Of a stretch of 61,012 nucleotides of DNA, positions 60,907 to 61,012 are shown piece after piece. The position numbers and the translations under genes were made by a program. The DNA is from Treponema rectale (GTDB lineage Bacteria; Spirochaetota; Spirochaetia; Treponematales; Treponemataceae), in contig NZ_JACHFR010000003.1 in NCBI RefSeq assembly GCF_014202035.1, positions 375,223-436,234 of the forward strand, written 5' to 3'. Within the stretch, counting starts at the first letter, position 1, and every line of letters starts with the position of its first letter. The notes beneath the pieces are model-generated. The model did no database searches. It saw only the letters and a list, made by a program, of their open reading frames with translations, and had not been told where the DNA came from.

Positions 60907-61012
60907 AAGGCGGTTTTCCGCACTGATACCGTCATGTCCCGGTTAAGGTTATCCGTCATACCGTTAATTTCAGTAATGACAGTTTCGCCTGCCATAACAG
61001 CCGGTTGTACAG
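60907..61012. other. Right end, no gene seen
   Basis: About 100 nt without a supported feature; the end of the window cuts any element that continues. Confidence 0.5.

Noticed and set aside
1-61012. Prophage, insertion sequence or complete CRISPR-Cas system
   Set aside because: No transposase, integrase, phage or cas genes were found; mobile signals are limited to short repeats.

Overview
The window looks like a chromosome segment of a Treponema-type spirochaete. This is inferred from gene content and style: a diderm cell with an LptD/OstA-like outer-membrane protein next to uvrA, a DUF115 motility-accessory (MAF) protein in an operon with a PASTA-tailed class B PBP and a signal peptidase, a long-form glycyl-tRNA synthetase, a moderately AT-rich genome, and a right-end remnant resembling the repetitive surface proteins of free-living and gut treponemes. 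The presence of leuA, dapA, asd, aroC, argG, pncB and an archaeal-type IMP cyclohydrolase suggests a commensal or free-living treponeme rather than the reduced T. pallidum. The species cannot be named from this sequence.

Layout. 1-9.6 kb: start of rny, a treponeme-type unknown with a PtsN-like IIA protein, transketolase, a divergent MarR/membrane-protein pair, glyS, a degenerate aldo/keto reductase and a degenerate HD-GYP protein. 9.6-20 kb: a cell-envelope block (MAF, PBP2, LepB on minus; LysM-M23 peptidase and a beta-propeller/deacetylase-like fusion on plus; DacA and AroC on minus). 20-24 kb: dapA, asd, and leuA preceded by a complete leucine attenuator (leader peptide plus terminator). 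24.3-31.4 kb: tRNA-Lys, gltX, a TrpR-like repressor, IMP cyclohydrolase, then a compact Ser/Thr phosphosignalling operon: FHA protein, PPP phosphatase, transmembrane Ser/Thr kinase, and a winged-helix protein with a pseudo-receiver domain. 31.4-47.4 kb: a palindromic 133-bp element, pncB, SDR, GH3, an RsmB-like methyltransferase, tRNA-Gln and tRNA-Glu, pgeF, argG, malQ, deoD, a nucleotidyltransferase with manA, and lon. 47.4-59.9 kb: an RND-superfamily exporter and LolA-like protein controlled by a divergent ArsR, uvrA, lptD-like, a histone-H1-like protein, and a double-XRE regulator. 59.9-61 kb: a GC-rich non-coding island and a decayed surface-protein fragment bounded by 68-bp direct repeats.

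Most notable. (1) The FHA/PPP/kinase/winged-helix operon looks like a self-contained phospho-relay to transcription. (2) Several genes (marR, the 5049 membrane gene, FHA, lon, arsR, uvrA) have a good -35/17-18/-10 promoter whose -10 box ends only 6-8 nt before the ATG, with no Shine-Dalgarno in most, which predicts leaderless mRNAs. (3) The ArsR/RND intergenic region carries two matching 16-bp palindromes placed where one regulator would control both genes. (4) An 80-bp palindromic repeat occurs twice just behind genes and supplies the C-terminal codons and stop of one of them.

All calls come from reading the sequence and remembered family motifs; no database search was possible.
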